Positions 45,893 to 54,613 of a stretch of DNA of 64,000 bases are shown one piece after another. Within the stretch, counting starts at the first letter, position 1. Every line of letters starts with the position of its first letter. Both the position numbers and the translations under genes were made by a program. Below the pieces are notes generated by a model. That model saw nothing but the letters and a program-made list of their open reading frames with translations, was not told the DNA's origin and searched no databases. The stretch is from Acidobacteriaceae bacterium (lineage in GTDB: Bacteria; Acidobacteriota; Terriglobia; Terriglobales; Acidobacteriaceae), in NCBI GenBank assembly GCA_003134995.1, contig PLDC01000024.1, positions 186,001 to 250,000 on the forward strand. The letters run 5' to 3'.

Positions 45893-46791
45893 CAGCGTCG
45901 CTCCGGAGCGAGGCTTCGGAAAATCGAGGATGGTTTGCTTCGATCGGAGGTCGAGATGCTAACTTCCGCTTCCTCTGGCCGCGTCACCAGTTCGTATCCC
46001 AAGGCGGTCATCAGCGAACCCCATGCAGCTTCAATCTCGGCGATGGAACTCTCGGGTAACTTTGTTTTCCATCCACCGGAAACAGCTCCTCGCACAAACG
46101 GAATATCGGTTCGCTTGCCTTTCGTCGAGACCCAATTATCGCCCTGAGTCTTTTCGAGTTTGCGCATGTTATCTGCGGCACTTCTGCCGATAGCCTGTTC
46201 AAGCAGAGCTGGAGTGGGTTGAACGCCAAGAAATTCGGCCAGGCGCGCCGTTTGGTTCATCGTATCCGCGAGCAAATCTTCGTAGCGAAGCAACAGGAAT
46301 TCCGGATTTCCGCCGCGCGCATAAATCCAGCTCCCTACATTTTCCCGCCACGTCCCCCAGCTTGCGGAAATCATTCGTCCGGCAACGAAGTCGCTGACGA
46401 AGCTGGCCAGCGGATATGCGTCCTCAATGTGCCGGTATTTTCGCTGAAAGTCGTAATAGGAGAGCGCCACATCGCGCGGGTCGCGCACGATGTAGACCAC
46501 CTTGCGATAGCGGGGATGAAAGTACTGGTGACTCTTGATGAAGCGCGGCCGCGGAATACGTTTCAGTTGCAGGCTCGATTGCGCCTCGCTGTCAGGAACC
46601 TGATTTTCAATGGTGGCGAAGGTGACGTCTTCCTGAGGATGCAGCAGGTTTGCCACCAGAAAACGCGTCCATGTGTTGCCCGAGCGCGGATAAGAAACAA
46701 TAAAAGTGTCGTCCGGATGGATCGCGAAGTCGCGTCCGGCAATGTCTCCGCGAAGAAGACGTTTGAGCCCTTGCTGAAAGCGGTACATCAC
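45892..46791 (-). CDS. sulfotransferase (PAPS-dependent)
   Basis: A 299-residue protein. The 5'-phosphosulfate loop is VSYPRSGNTWTRFLVANLL (about 30-48), and the 3'-phosphate motif is VYIVRDPRDVALSYYDF. LLLRYEDLL and the C-terminal KGKRTDIPFVRGAVSGGW (K-x-x-R plus binding loop) also fit sulfotransferase family 1. It is a paralogue of the next gene upstream. It should transfer sulfate from PAPS to a sugar hydroxyl, releasing PAP. It overlaps its neighbours on both sides. Confidence 0.9.
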   Translation of the reverse strand: MMYRFQQGLKRLLRGDIAGRDFAIHPDDTFIVSYPRSGNTWTRFLVANLLHPQEDVTFATIENQVPDSEAQSSLQLKRIPRPRFIKSHQYFHPRYRKVVYIVRDPRDVALSYYDFQRKYRHIEDAYPLASFVSDFVAGRMISASWGTWRENVGSWIYARGGNPEFLLLRYEDLLADTMNQTARLAEFLGVQPTPALLEQAIGRSAADNMRKLEKTQGDNWVSTKGKRTDIPFVRGAVSGGWKTKLPESSIAEIEAAWGSLMTALGYELVTRPEEAEVSISTSDRSKPSSIFRSLAPERR

Positions 46792-47657
46792 GAAAACCGC
46801 TCCCCGAGCAGCGATTCATGCAACTGCGCAGGCACGGCCTCATCCGCCGGAGTCGTCGCCAGTTCGTATCCCAGCCACTTCATCAATGAGCACCACGCTT
46901 GCTCCAATTCTTTCACGGAAGCTTCCGGCAAGCCCGCGCACCAGCCGCCAGGTTTTGCCGATCGCACGAAAGGGACATCCGCACGCGTGCCTTTTGTCGA
47001 CGACCACATGCCAGTCTGAGCGTTCTCAAGCTCGCGCATTTTGTTAGCCGTGCTTTGCGCAACCGCGTGAGCGATGCGCGACGAGTCAATTGGAATGCCC
47101 ACGAAGGCAGACACTTTGGTCAGTTCCGCTGCGGTGTCGGCGATCATATCCTCGTAGCGCAGCAGCAGAAATCCTTGACTGCCGTAGCGCGTCGAAAGCC
47201 AACCGGCCACGTTCTCGGCCCACGATCCGTACTCACTCGTCTCGCCAGCGATGAATCGCGTGACAAATTGCGCGATGGGATAGTGGTCGTCGATCAATCT
47301 GCGCTTGCGGTGAAAGTGATATTGCGAGAGAGCCACGTCTCGCGGATCGCGCACCACGTAGATGATTTTCTTATAGCGCGGGTCGAAGTATTGGTGGCTC
47401 TTCAGGAAACGCGGTCTTGGCAAAGTTGAAAGATGCCTCTTGGAAAGAGCTTCGGGGTCCGGGATCAACTCATTGATATTGGAAAAGTCCGGCCGCTTGT
47501 CCGGATAAATCAGATTCGCAATCAGAAACCGGGTCCACGTATTGCCTGACTTGGGATAGGAAACGAGAAAGGTGTCATCCGGAAAAACGATAAGGTTGCG
47601 TCCAGGGCGCTGAGCCCCGAAGGCGCGCTTGGTCCCGGCAATCAGGCGCCTGATCAT
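46788..47657 (-). CDS. sulfotransferase (PAPS-dependent), paralogue
   Basis: A 289-residue sulfotransferase with VSYPKSGNTWTRFLIANLI, VYVVRDPRDVALSQYHF, LLLRYEDMI and KGTRADVPFVRSAKPGGW. The ATG at 47657 was chosen because its N terminus then aligns with the downstream paralogue. A TTG-initiated longer form (47714) has no support. Two adjacent copies may sulfate two different positions or sugars. Confidence 0.9.
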   Translation of the reverse strand: MIRRLIAGTKRAFGAQRPGRNLIVFPDDTFLVSYPKSGNTWTRFLIANLIYPDKRPDFSNINELIPDPEALSKRHLSTLPRPRFLKSHQYFDPRYKKIIYVVRDPRDVALSQYHFHRKRRLIDDHYPIAQFVTRFIAGETSEYGSWAENVAGWLSTRYGSQGFLLLRYEDMIADTAAELTKVSAFVGIPIDSSRIAHAVAQSTANKMRELENAQTGMWSSTKGTRADVPFVRSAKPGGWCAGLPEASVKELEQAWCSLMKWLGYELATTPADEAVPAQLHESLLGERFS

Positions 47658-47763
47658 GGTGAAATTTCTTGAGCCCCACCGCTTTGCTTTTTCATAATCT
47701 AACACACGCAGCAAGAGCGCTTTTCGCGCCTCGTCTTACGAAAGACGGTGACTCCCAGTTCAT

Positions 47764-48573
47764 TTAGCGAGCCGGTTCAGCCACGCGAATGTGCGGTTCC
47801 ACTAAAGTCAGAAGTTCATCTTTCAGAAAAGGTCCGCTGGCCAGCAGCCCTGAGAGCAGAGGATCGCGGCGATTGGCGCTCAGCGCCGTTTTCTCCAGAG
47901 TGCTCGTAAAACCGCCAGCGCTCTCCACCAATGCCACACCCGCCACCACGTCCCACTCGTTTTTTGGTGTCAAAGTAAAGGTTACTTCGGCCAGTCCAGC
48001 TGAAACCAGTGCGAGCTTGTAGGCCACGGATCCCATGGGTCGAATCTTGAGTGCTGTATTCTCGAACGGCTTCCATTCACCGCGCTTCACTTCACTACGG
48101 CTGGCTAGAACCAGGGCTCCATCGAGAGTGCGCCGCTGGCTCGCCTGGGCTGGCTTGCCGTTATAAGAGACGCCGCAATCGATCGCTCCCAGAAAAGTTT
48201 CGTCAGTGGCAGGATTGTAAATTCCGCCGGCCACGGGACGACCGTTCTGGACGTACCCGATGGAAGTGCAAAATTCCGGAATGCCTTTAACGAATTCGCG
48301 AGTTCCGTCGAGCGGATCAACTACCCAAACGCGCGAACGCTGCAAGCGAATGGGATCGTCCACGCTCTCTTCCGAGAGCCAGCCTTCTCCATCGCGCAGC
48401 AGTTCCTTGCGCAGAACGGCGTCGAGCGCGCGATCTGCCTCGGTCACGGGATCGTGCCCAGCTTTGTATTCGGTTTCAATCGCTCCCGGCGTGAAGCGCG
48501 AGAAAACCGCTCGTGAAGCTTCCAGCGCGGCTTGAACGCGTTTCAATATGTCTGCGTAAGATTTTGATTCCAT
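47764..48573 (-). CDS. cysQ: 3'(2'),5'-bisphosphate nucleotidase CysQ
   Basis: A 269-residue member of the inositol-monophosphatase superfamily. Metal-binding motifs are DPVTEADRALD, EES (WLSEESVDD) and WVVDPLDGTREFVKG, with the late WDVVAGVALVESAGG. CysQ splits the sulfotransferase by-product PAP (and PAPS) into AMP, relieving product inhibition. Its place directly upstream of two sulfotransferase genes supports that role. Confidence 0.9.
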   Translation of the reverse strand: MESKSYADILKRVQAALEASRAVFSRFTPGAIETEYKAGHDPVTEADRALDAVLRKELLRDGEGWLSEESVDDPIRLQRSRVWVVDPLDGTREFVKGIPEFCTSIGYVQNGRPVAGGIYNPATDETFLGAIDCGVSYNGKPAQASQRRTLDGALVLASRSEVKRGEWKPFENTALKIRPMGSVAYKLALVSAGLAEVTFTLTPKNEWDVVAGVALVESAGGFTSTLEKTALSANRRDPLLSGLLASGPFLKDELLTLVEPHIRVAEPAR

Positions 48574-48619
48574 AATGTCTTGTAAATCTCCGTGACAAAT
48601 TCCCTTCTTGGAATAATGC

Positions 48620-48646
48620 TTAACTGAAAACTGAGACCGAGAACTG
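48620..48646. repeat. degenerate heptanucleotide repeat
   Basis: TTAACTG, AAAACTG, a 6-base unit AGACCG, then AGAACTG lie in the 76-base spacer between the permease and cysQ genes. It shares the 7-base rhythm of the arrays at 191, 54544 and 57058. Confidence 0.5.
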
Positions 48647-48649
48647 TCT

Positions 48650-49426
48650 TCAAGATATAAGCATGCGCGCTCCCGTAGCCAGCAAGACTGCGCAAAGAAT
48701 GCGTCGAAGCCACGGAACCGGAACCCGCGTACTCAAGTAAGAGCCAAGGAGTCCTCCCGGGATCGAGCCCAACACCAGGGCTCCGACGAGGCGGATGTCA
48801 ACATTGTTCATCCGGTAATGGAGCAAACTGGTCACGCCGGTAAGTAGTAAGGCGTGCACAATGTCGGTACCAACCATGACCTTCGGCGGAAAGCTGAAAA
48901 AAAGCAAAAGCATCATCATGACAATGCTGCCCGAGCCGACCGAGGTGATGCCCACCAGAAAACCCGCCACCAGTCCGATCACCGACATTCCAACGAACGA
49001 CTTCACGGTCGGTGGCTTCACAATCCCTGTTGGGATGCGGTCCTCGATCTTTTTCTGGAAGAACAAGAAAGTCGGAATGCAAATCAGCAGGACTCCGACA
49101 GCGACAGTAATGAAATGATTGACGCCATTGCCGTAGTGGTTCCGGAGGTAAACCAGGAGACTAACGCCGGCATACGAGCCCGGAGCACTGCCGATAATGA
49201 GCGCCAGGACCACTTTGCGCCGAACCGTACCCTTGCGCAAGTGGACAATACTGGCGCCGATTTTTGTAACAAAGTTGAACAGTGCATCCGACCCAACTGC
49301 ACGAATCGCAGGTACGTGCAGACCGAAAATGAGAATCGGGAGCAGCAAAACGCCGCCCCCGACTCCCGTCATTCCAATGAGGGTCCCGACAAAAAAACCC
49401 ACCAGGCTCTTGATCAGCAGATCCAT
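48650..49426 (-). CDS. TauE/SafE-family membrane permease
   Basis: A 258-residue inner-membrane protein with about eight helices. It carries the family's two repeated motifs: GMTGVGGGVLLLPILIFG (residues 19-36) and, in the second half, GITSVGSGSIVMMML. The family moves sulfite, sulfoacetate or other small sulfur anions in either direction, and some members act in sulfate uptake. Set between sat-cysC and cysQ, a sulfate importer for PAPS synthesis is plausible, though annotations often read sulfite exporter. Confidence 0.85.
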   Translation of the reverse strand: MDLLIKSLVGFFVGTLIGMTGVGGGVLLLPILIFGLHVPAIRAVGSDALFNFVTKIGASIVHLRKGTVRRKVVLALIIGSAPGSYAGVSLLVYLRNHYGNGVNHFITVAVGVLLICIPTFLFFQKKIEDRIPTGIVKPPTVKSFVGMSVIGLVAGFLVGITSVGSGSIVMMMLLLFFSFPPKVMVGTDIVHALLLTGVTSLLHYRMNNVDIRLVGALVLGSIPGGLLGSYLSTRVPVPWLRRILCAVLLATGARMLIS

Positions 49427-49444
49427 GACAGTACCGGTGGCGGA

Positions 49445-51193
49445 TTAAGCCGATTCCGCGGTCGTTCCGATGAAGCCTTCCCGCTCCAGATGAAGAATGA
49501 CCTCCTGTGCCGCTTCTTCCGCGGACAGTTCGCCGGTGTTGATGGTGACTTCGGCGTCGGACGGAACTTCGTAAGGATCCGAGATGCCGGTGAACTCTTT
49601 CAGAATTCCAGCGCGCGCCTTGGCGTACAAACCTTTGCGGTCACGCTGTTCGCAAACTTCTACGGTGGTGGCGATGTGCACCAGAATGAACCCTCCGTAG
49701 GGCTCAATCAGTTGCCTCACATACTTGCGGGTCGCGTCATAAGGCGCGATGGGCGCGCAAATTGCGATGCCGCCGTTCTTGGTGATTTCCGATGCAACGT
49801 AGCCGATGCGCCGGATGTTGATGTCGCGGTGCTCTTTGGAAAATCCGAGTTCGGAAGAAAGATTCTTGCGAACTAAATCACCGTCGAGCATGGTTGTGGG
49901 GCGGCCGCCCATTTCCAGAAACTTGGTCATCAGCACATTGGCGATCGTCGACTTGCCCGAACCCGAAAGTCCGGTAAAGAAAATCGTTACGCCCTGTTTG
50001 TGACGAGGCGGAAAACTGCGCCGCAATTCCGCCACAACTTCCGGATACGTGAACCATGCTGGAATTTCGCGGCCTTCATTAAGACGCTGGCGAAGTTCAG
50101 TGCCTGAGATGTTGAGTACGCGATCTCCCTTCTTGACCTCGTCGTCGGGAACGTATTTATCCTGATCCTCGAGGTAGACCATCATGTTGAAAGGGACCAT
50201 GGTGACGCCGATGTCGGCTTCGTGCTTTTTGAATACTTCCTGAGCTTCGTAGGGGCCGTAGAAAGGCTTCTTCGTCTCAGGATCGGAGCCCGGTCCGGCG
50301 TGATCGCGGCCTACGATGAAGTGCGTAACACCATGATTCTTGCGGATAAGCGCGTGCCAGATGGCTTCGCGTGGTCCGCCCATGCGCATGGCGAGGGGCA
50401 GCAACGAAAGTTTCGCGGTCGACTGCGGGAACTTCGAAAGCAGCAGTTGATAGCAACGGACGCGAGTGTAGTAATCCACGTCGCCGGGCTTGGTCATGCC
50501 CACGACGGGATGAATCAGCAGATTGGCTTCGACTTGCTTGGCGGCGCGGAATGCCAGTTCCACGTGCGCGCGATGCATAGGGTTGCGTGTCTGGAAGGCG
50601 ACCACTTTCCGCCAGCCCACGCGCGCAAATTCTGCGCGCACTTCGGCGGGCGTCAGACGCAAGTTGCGAAAATCGTAGTGCGACGGAATTTGCGTCGCCT
50701 CGATTTTGCCTCCGACGTACCACGGATTCGACTTATTGATGGCGTAATCAGCCCCGGGATGCGCGGCGCTGGTGGTGGCGAAAACCGCTTTTGCTTCGGC
50801 CTTACGGTCAGGCTGCCAGACCTCTTCGACGTTCAGCACTGCCAACATCACGCCTTCGGGATCGCGAAGCGCAATTTTGCTCGTCCCCGGCGTTAGCTTC
50901 TTGGCAAATTCTTCGGTCACGTCGAGCGTGACGGGCATGGGCCAAAGGGTTCCATTGGCCAGCCGCATGTTGTGGCAGACGCCTTCGTAGTCGGCGCGGG
51001 TCATGAAGCCCTGCAGCGGAGAGAAGCCGCCGGTTACCAGCAACTCCAGATCACAAAGCTGGCGGGGAGTAAGGTCCCAGGAAGGCCATTCTTTCGATTG
51101 GGCCTTCAATTCGGCGATTTTTTCGGGTTGAGCGATGAGTTGAACAAGTTCTCCGCCGTGCGGCGGAATGAGATGGCTGGTCGTGGCTGTCAA
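49445..51193 (-). CDS. sat/cysC: bifunctional sulfate adenylyltransferase / APS kinase
   Basis: A 582-residue fusion that makes PAPS from sulfate and ATP. The N-terminal ATP sulfurylase (about 1-390) has LVTGGFSPLQGFM, the catalytic FQTRNPMHRAHVEL and VGRDHAGPG. The C-terminal APS kinase (about 400-575) has FTGLSGSGKSTIAN, MLDGDLVRKNLSSELGFS and EVCEQRDRKGLYAKA. No cysH (PAPS reductase) or sulfite reductase gene is near, whereas three sulfotransferase genes are. That suggests PAPS is used here for sulfation rather than assimilation. It is the first gene of a likely nine-gene minus-strand operon. Confidence 0.94.
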   Translation of the reverse strand: MTATTSHLIPPHGGELVQLIAQPEKIAELKAQSKEWPSWDLTPRQLCDLELLVTGGFSPLQGFMTRADYEGVCHNMRLANGTLWPMPVTLDVTEEFAKKLTPGTSKIALRDPEGVMLAVLNVEEVWQPDRKAEAKAVFATTSAAHPGADYAINKSNPWYVGGKIEATQIPSHYDFRNLRLTPAEVRAEFARVGWRKVVAFQTRNPMHRAHVELAFRAAKQVEANLLIHPVVGMTKPGDVDYYTRVRCYQLLLSKFPQSTAKLSLLPLAMRMGGPREAIWHALIRKNHGVTHFIVGRDHAGPGSDPETKKPFYGPYEAQEVFKKHEADIGVTMVPFNMMVYLEDQDKYVPDDEVKKGDRVLNISGTELRQRLNEGREIPAWFTYPEVVAELRRSFPPRHKQGVTIFFTGLSGSGKSTIANVLMTKFLEMGGRPTTMLDGDLVRKNLSSELGFSKEHRDINIRRIGYVASEITKNGGIAICAPIAPYDATRKYVRQLIEPYGGFILVHIATTVEVCEQRDRKGLYAKARAGILKEFTGISDPYEVPSDAEVTINTGELSAEEAAQEVILHLEREGFIGTTAESA

Positions 51194-51563
51194 GTGCTAC
51201 GCCTCCTGAAAATGCGACATTAGATTGTCTATTACGTTTATTGTATTTGACTGGATTGCTTCCCAGACTGCATCAGGGTCGGGGGAAACCGAATTGCAGA
51301 TTCTTATGGGAGAAAAATCCCGAAACGTTACTCAACAGAGTAACACTATTTTGCAGCGGTACGAAAGCTAAGATTCGCGTTCGTAAGTAACTAAAGAATG
51401 CAGCAATTTGAAGTCCTTCCGTTTCTAGGACCGTTAATGTAAACCAATGAAAACACGCCCGTTTCCGGAAAATTTGACGCGCCTCTCGCTCCGGACAGCT
51501 TAAATTGTGAAAACTATTGCAGCCATGGATAGTGCAGTTCTCCCCAAGCGGACTCTGTACTCA
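51194..51563. other. 370-base spacer upstream of sat/cysC
   Basis: No gene seen. It is AT-richer than its surroundings. It holds a perfect 18-base palindrome at 51327 and a weak minus-strand GG-N10-GC site at 51403-51416 (AGGACT-TCAAA-TTGCT). It is the probable promoter region of the sulfation operon. Confidence 0.5.
51327..51344. promoter_or_regulatory. perfect 18-base dyad, candidate operator
   Basis: GTTACTC-AACA-GAGTAAC has two 7-base arms and lies 134 bases upstream of the sat/cysC start. No T tract follows on the minus strand, so an operator is more likely than a terminator. Related GTTAC/GTAAC dyads occur at 53234 and 63060. Confidence 0.4.
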
Positions 51564-52325
51564 CTACTCGTAGTTTCCGGACCAGTTTTTCAGTTTCCAG
51601 CCCTTGCCCCGAACGCAAACGGCGGCCATATAGCCGGGCTCCGCCGACACCTCCCGTAGGAGCCAGTTTCTAGCTTCGGAGCTATCCGGCCTCGTTGCTA
51701 TCAGCGCATTGGCCTCACCGAGTTCCAAAGACACGTCGAATTGTTTCAGGGGAAGGGATAGGCCGTCGCCCGTAGCTTTAATGTAGGCCTCTTTCCGCGT
51801 CCAGCAGCGGAAGAAGGCGTCGCCCCTCTTTTCTGCGGGCAAAGCGGCTAGCTGATTCTGCTCATGGACAGAGAAGAACCGGCGAGCGATCGCTTCCAGG
51901 TCCGAATCTGGGCGAATTTGTTCGACATCGACTCCGATTTCTCGACGGCGCGTGAAAGCCAGCAATGCGATAGCGCCCGAGTGGGAAACGTTGAAGGTGA
52001 TGCCGCAATCCGCATGGTCAGATGCTAGAGAAGGTTTTTCTTTTTTCGAGTAGGAGAAAGTCAAGCCGTGCGCATCGGTTCGCAGATAGCCAGCCAGAAT
52101 CATCCGCAACAAAGCTCGCCCGGCAACAAAGCGCTGGCGGTCACGCGAAAAATGAAAACGTGAAGCGCGTGTCAGCTCATCGGACGGAAGTACTTGCAGC
52201 CAGCGGGATTCATCAGCGCCGATCGCTTCCAGATCGGCTCGCCAAAGCTGCACTTCGTCTTCGGGCAGCGTTAGCGGCGACTCGATCTGAAAGTTCGAGT
52301 CAGTGATATTCATGTTCTGGCTCAT
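51564..52325 (-). CDS. 4'-phosphopantetheinyl transferase (Sfp-type)
   Basis: A 253-residue protein that attaches the phosphopantetheine arm of CoA to carrier proteins. Family motifs: RFVAGRALLR, FNVSHSGAIALLAF, IGVDVEQIRP (metal-binding Asp) and FRCWTRKEAYIKATGDGL (the WxxKEA core). Length fits Sfp-type enzymes for secondary metabolism or fatty-acid carriers. No carrier-protein, NRPS or PKS gene is nearby, so the target is elsewhere. It is 42 bases downstream of the small DUF3303-like gene. Confidence 0.9.
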   Translation of the reverse strand: MSQNMNITDSNFQIESPLTLPEDEVQLWRADLEAIGADESRWLQVLPSDELTRASRFHFSRDRQRFVAGRALLRMILAGYLRTDAHGLTFSYSKKEKPSLASDHADCGITFNVSHSGAIALLAFTRRREIGVDVEQIRPDSDLEAIARRFFSVHEQNQLAALPAEKRGDAFFRCWTRKEAYIKATGDGLSLPLKQFDVSLELGEANALIATRPDSSEARNWLLREVSAEPGYMAAVCVRGKGWKLKNWSGNYE

Positions 52326-52367
52326 GGGCTGTTCAGCTCAGACGCCACAGACATGCATCCCGCCGCT

Positions 52368-52655
52368 TCATTCGCTGGCTTTCCCAGTGATCGTCATCGG
52401 GTCCAACATCTCAGCCAGGGGCAGCACCTGGTAAGTCGAATAGTTGTATACCGGCGACATCGCGAGAAGGCGATCAAGCTCTTCGTTGGACGTGACTTTA
52501 TAAATCCAGGCTCCGCCGTGACTGCCGATGACGTGGTAGCGACATTCCAGTTTGTCGCCCAGCTTGTTGGCGTAATCCGGCATATGCATGACGGCGCGGG
52601 CCACATCGGGTCCAAGGCGGCTCAAGTCAAAGTGCCACAGCACTAGAAATTTCAT
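52368..52655 (-). CDS. small dimeric alpha/beta-barrel protein (DUF3303-like)
   Basis: A 95-residue protein with MKFLVLWHFDLS at the start, then a helix, YHVIGSHGGAWIYKVTSNEELDRLL and VYNYSTYQVLPL. The strand-helix-strand pattern and length fit ferredoxin-like dimeric barrel proteins such as DUF3303. The function is unknown. It probably shares a transcript with the phosphopantetheinyl transferase. Confidence 0.65.
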   Translation of the reverse strand: MKFLVLWHFDLSRLGPDVARAVMHMPDYANKLGDKLECRYHVIGSHGGAWIYKVTSNEELDRLLAMSPVYNYSTYQVLPLAEMLDPMTITGKASE

Positions 52656-52792
52656 AATCGCTCCTACCCGGAATTTGGCTCCCGGTCGCTGAATTGTGAC
52701 CAGCTGTGAGCCTGTTTGTTAAGCGAGGCCGACCACGCCGATGTGCTCTAGCTCACATTCTCGCTATTGTACTGAGAAGTAGACTAAATGGG

Positions 52793-53202
52793 ATGAATCG
52801 GCTCGGGGTGGTTCCCAACCTGTGCACGTTTGCAATCTTTATTCTGCTGGCATTACTTCTGGCTGCGCCCGCCTGCAATTGGTTTCGCGATTTCGATTTC
52901 GCCAGAGGAGCTCGCATGACAGGAGGCAACCCGGAACTGGGGCGCAAGAAGCTCGCGCAGTATTCCTGTATTTCCTGCCATGTCATTCCAGGGGTTCCGA
53001 AGGGCGAAGGGAAGAGCGCTCCTTCGTTGGCCATTGGTCCGGGCGCCAGATCTTTCTGAACACTTTCCCGAATACCCCGGAGAACCTGGAAAAATGGCTG
53101 GAGAATCCTTCCCATCGCAAGCCCAATGCAACAATGCCGAATCTTAACATCAGCCCGCAGGATAGCCGGGACATGGCCGCTTATCTGTTCTCGCTTAATT
53201 AA
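52793..53202 (+). pseudogene. cytochrome c lipoprotein gene with a frameshift
   Basis: From ATG 52793 the frame encodes a lipobox signal (LLLAAPAC-N), GNPELGRKKLAQYSC and the haem motif CISCH, then stops at TGA 53057-53059. The rest of a small cytochrome c continues in another frame from about 53056 to 53202: FLNTFPNTPENLEKW, the axial-Met segment ATMPNLNI and DMAAYLFSLN. One missing base near 53051-53058 (TCTTTCTGA) explains it. Repaired, the protein would be about 136 residues and resemble cytochrome c subunits of terminal-oxidase loci. It could be a real mutation or a sequencing error. Confidence 0.82.
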
Positions 53203-53233
53203 GGTGGCGTAAGACGCGCAAGCCATTACCGGA

Positions 53234-53253
53234 GGTAACTCAGCCAGGTTACC
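53234..53253. repeat. short inverted repeat GGTAAC-N8-GTTACC
   Basis: The dyad lies 78 bases before the small secreted protein gene at 53331 and just after the cytochrome remnant. Its half sites resemble the palindrome at 51327. It has no T tract. Confidence 0.3.
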
Positions 53254-53330
53254 CAGCGCGCACCTTTTGGACGAAAACCGTGTTCTAATTGGTAGTGACG
53301 CTGGTGGCAGGCGACAGCGAGAGATTCTCC

Positions 53331-53717
53331 ATGATCAAGCATAAGGCTCTATATGTGTTCGCGACCGCGATTGCTGGACTGTCCTTGGCGGCAGGGCAGA
53401 GTTCCAAGGTTCACACTACATCTGCCAACACGGGTCCGGATCCCGCGCGGGTGGCGACCAAGCCGCTAACTCCGAAGTCCGCGATGCCGGCTAAGGGCAA
53501 GTCATCGACGGCATCACCAGCGACGAGCGCTCCGAAAACGGCTTCGAAGACCGACGCAGAACTTTCTCGTCTGGAACGGCAGCCTATCAAAGCGGCAAAT
53601 CCCAATGCCAATAAAGCGGCGGTGAAGAGCCCTGCCGTAACAAAACCCGCAGCGGCAAACGCGAATGGCTCGGGAATCAATTCCACCTATCAGAAGCCTG
53701 CGATAAACAAACCGTAG
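53331..53717 (+). CDS. small secreted Ala/Lys/Pro/Thr-rich protein
   Basis: A 128-residue protein with a signal peptide (YVFATAIAGLSLAAGQ). The low-complexity basic body is rich in Ala, Lys, Pro, Ser and Thr and has no cysteines; it ends STYQKPAINKP. It looks disordered and could be a cell-wall or matrix-associated protein. I do not recognise a family. ATG 53331 was chosen because it starts the signal peptide; an upstream in-frame GTG adds 14 unlikely residues. Confidence 0.6.
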   Translation: MIKHKALYVFATAIAGLSLAAGQSSKVHTTSANTGPDPARVATKPLTPKSAMPAKGKSSTASPATSAPKTASKTDAELSRLERQPIKAANPNANKAAVKSPAVTKPAAANANGSGINSTYQKPAINKP

Positions 53718-53751
53718 GCAGCGCTTCAGCATCGCCAAGTTCGCAGATTAC

Positions 53752-54528
53752 TTAGTTCGAAGGCGGCATCTTGTCTTGTACTGTGCCCGGCGCTAGCGCG
53801 TTAGCGTCACGCTGAGTAGATTCCTGGCGTGCTACCGCTGGCTCAGTGATGCAATATTTCAGAAGGCACCACAGTGCGCGTACTCCATCCTTCCAGTTAA
53901 TTTTCTTGCCTTCTTCATAGGTGCGGCCCCAGTAGCTGATCCCGACTTCGTAGATACGCAGCTTCCGTTTGGCGATTTTCACCGTGATTTCAGGCTCGAA
54001 TCCAAAGCGCTTTTCCTCCAGAGGAATGGATTGAATGACCTCGCGCCGGAAAACTTTGTAACAGGTTTCCATGTCAGTGAGGTTCACGTTCGTCAACGCA
54101 TTCGAAAGCAAGGTCAGAATCCAGTTGCCGACCGAATGCCAGAAATACAGCACGCGATGAGGACGGGCGGAAAGAAAGCGTGAGCCATAGACTACATCGG
54201 CCTTCCCTTGGATCAGTGGCTCCAGCAGCACGGAGTATTCCGCAGGATCGTACTCGAGATCTGCGTCTTGAATGATGACGAAGTCCCCCGTAGCTTCCTG
54301 AATGCCACGGTGGAGTGCCGCGCCCTTCCCCATGTTCTTTGGCTGAGGCAGAATTCGAATCTGGGAATGCCCCGCTTGCAACTCGGCAAGGATCTCCCGT
54401 GAACCATCTGTCGACCCGTCGTCGACACAAATCAATTCGATGTCGAGCGGAACGGCGAGCACTCTTTCCACTACCTGCTTCAGAGTGGCGCGTTCGTTAT
54501 ACACCGGCATGACGACGGAAAGTCTCAT
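53752..54528 (-). CDS. polyprenyl-phosphate-type glycosyltransferase family 2
   Basis: A 258-residue GT2 similar to dolichol-/polyprenyl-phosphate sugar transferases. It has [67 protein letters not shown] and [11 protein letters not shown]. No C-terminal membrane helices follow. It may charge undecaprenyl phosphate with a sugar for later transfer. The start ATG 54528 begins the catalytic fold directly; the longer frame only adds residues from the repeat region. Confidence 0.85.
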   Translation of the reverse strand: MRLSVVMPVYNERATLKQVVERVLAVPLDIELICVDDGSTDGSREILAELQAGHSQIRILPQPKNMGKGAALHRGIQEATGDFVIIQDADLEYDPAEYSVLLEPLIQGKADVVYGSRFLSARPHRVLYFWHSVGNWILTLLSNALTNVNLTDMETCYKVFRREVIQSIPLEEKRFGFEPEITVKIAKRKLRIYEVGISYWGRTYEEGKKINWKDGVRALWCLLKYCITEPAVARQESTQRDANALAPGTVQDKMPPSN

Positions 54529-54543
54529 TTGTATGAACCGTAG

Positions 54544-54613
54544 TGTAGAGCAAGAAGTGTAGAGCAAGAAGCTGTCAGCCGTCAGCCATCAACTCCCAGC
54601 GATCACTTCCAGT
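54544..54613. repeat. degenerate heptanucleotide array with two exact 14-base copies
   Basis: TGTAGAGCAAGAAG occurs twice in tandem (54544-54557, 54558-54571). In the same 7-base phase follow CTGTCAG, CCGTCAG, CCATCAA, CTCCCAG, CGATCAC, a 6-base unit and TCATCAG. It lies between divergent genes (GT2 and the large secreted protein). Confidence 0.65.

Noticed and set aside
48650-49426. Sulfite exporter as the definite role of the TauE/SafE gene
   Set aside because: The family is diverse and the operon context favours uptake; only the family is called.
51403-51416. Sigma54-like site (AGGACT-TCAAA-TTGCT) on the minus strand before sat/cysC
   Set aside because: Spacing is right but the -24 half matches poorly and it lies about 200 bases upstream; kept only as a remark.
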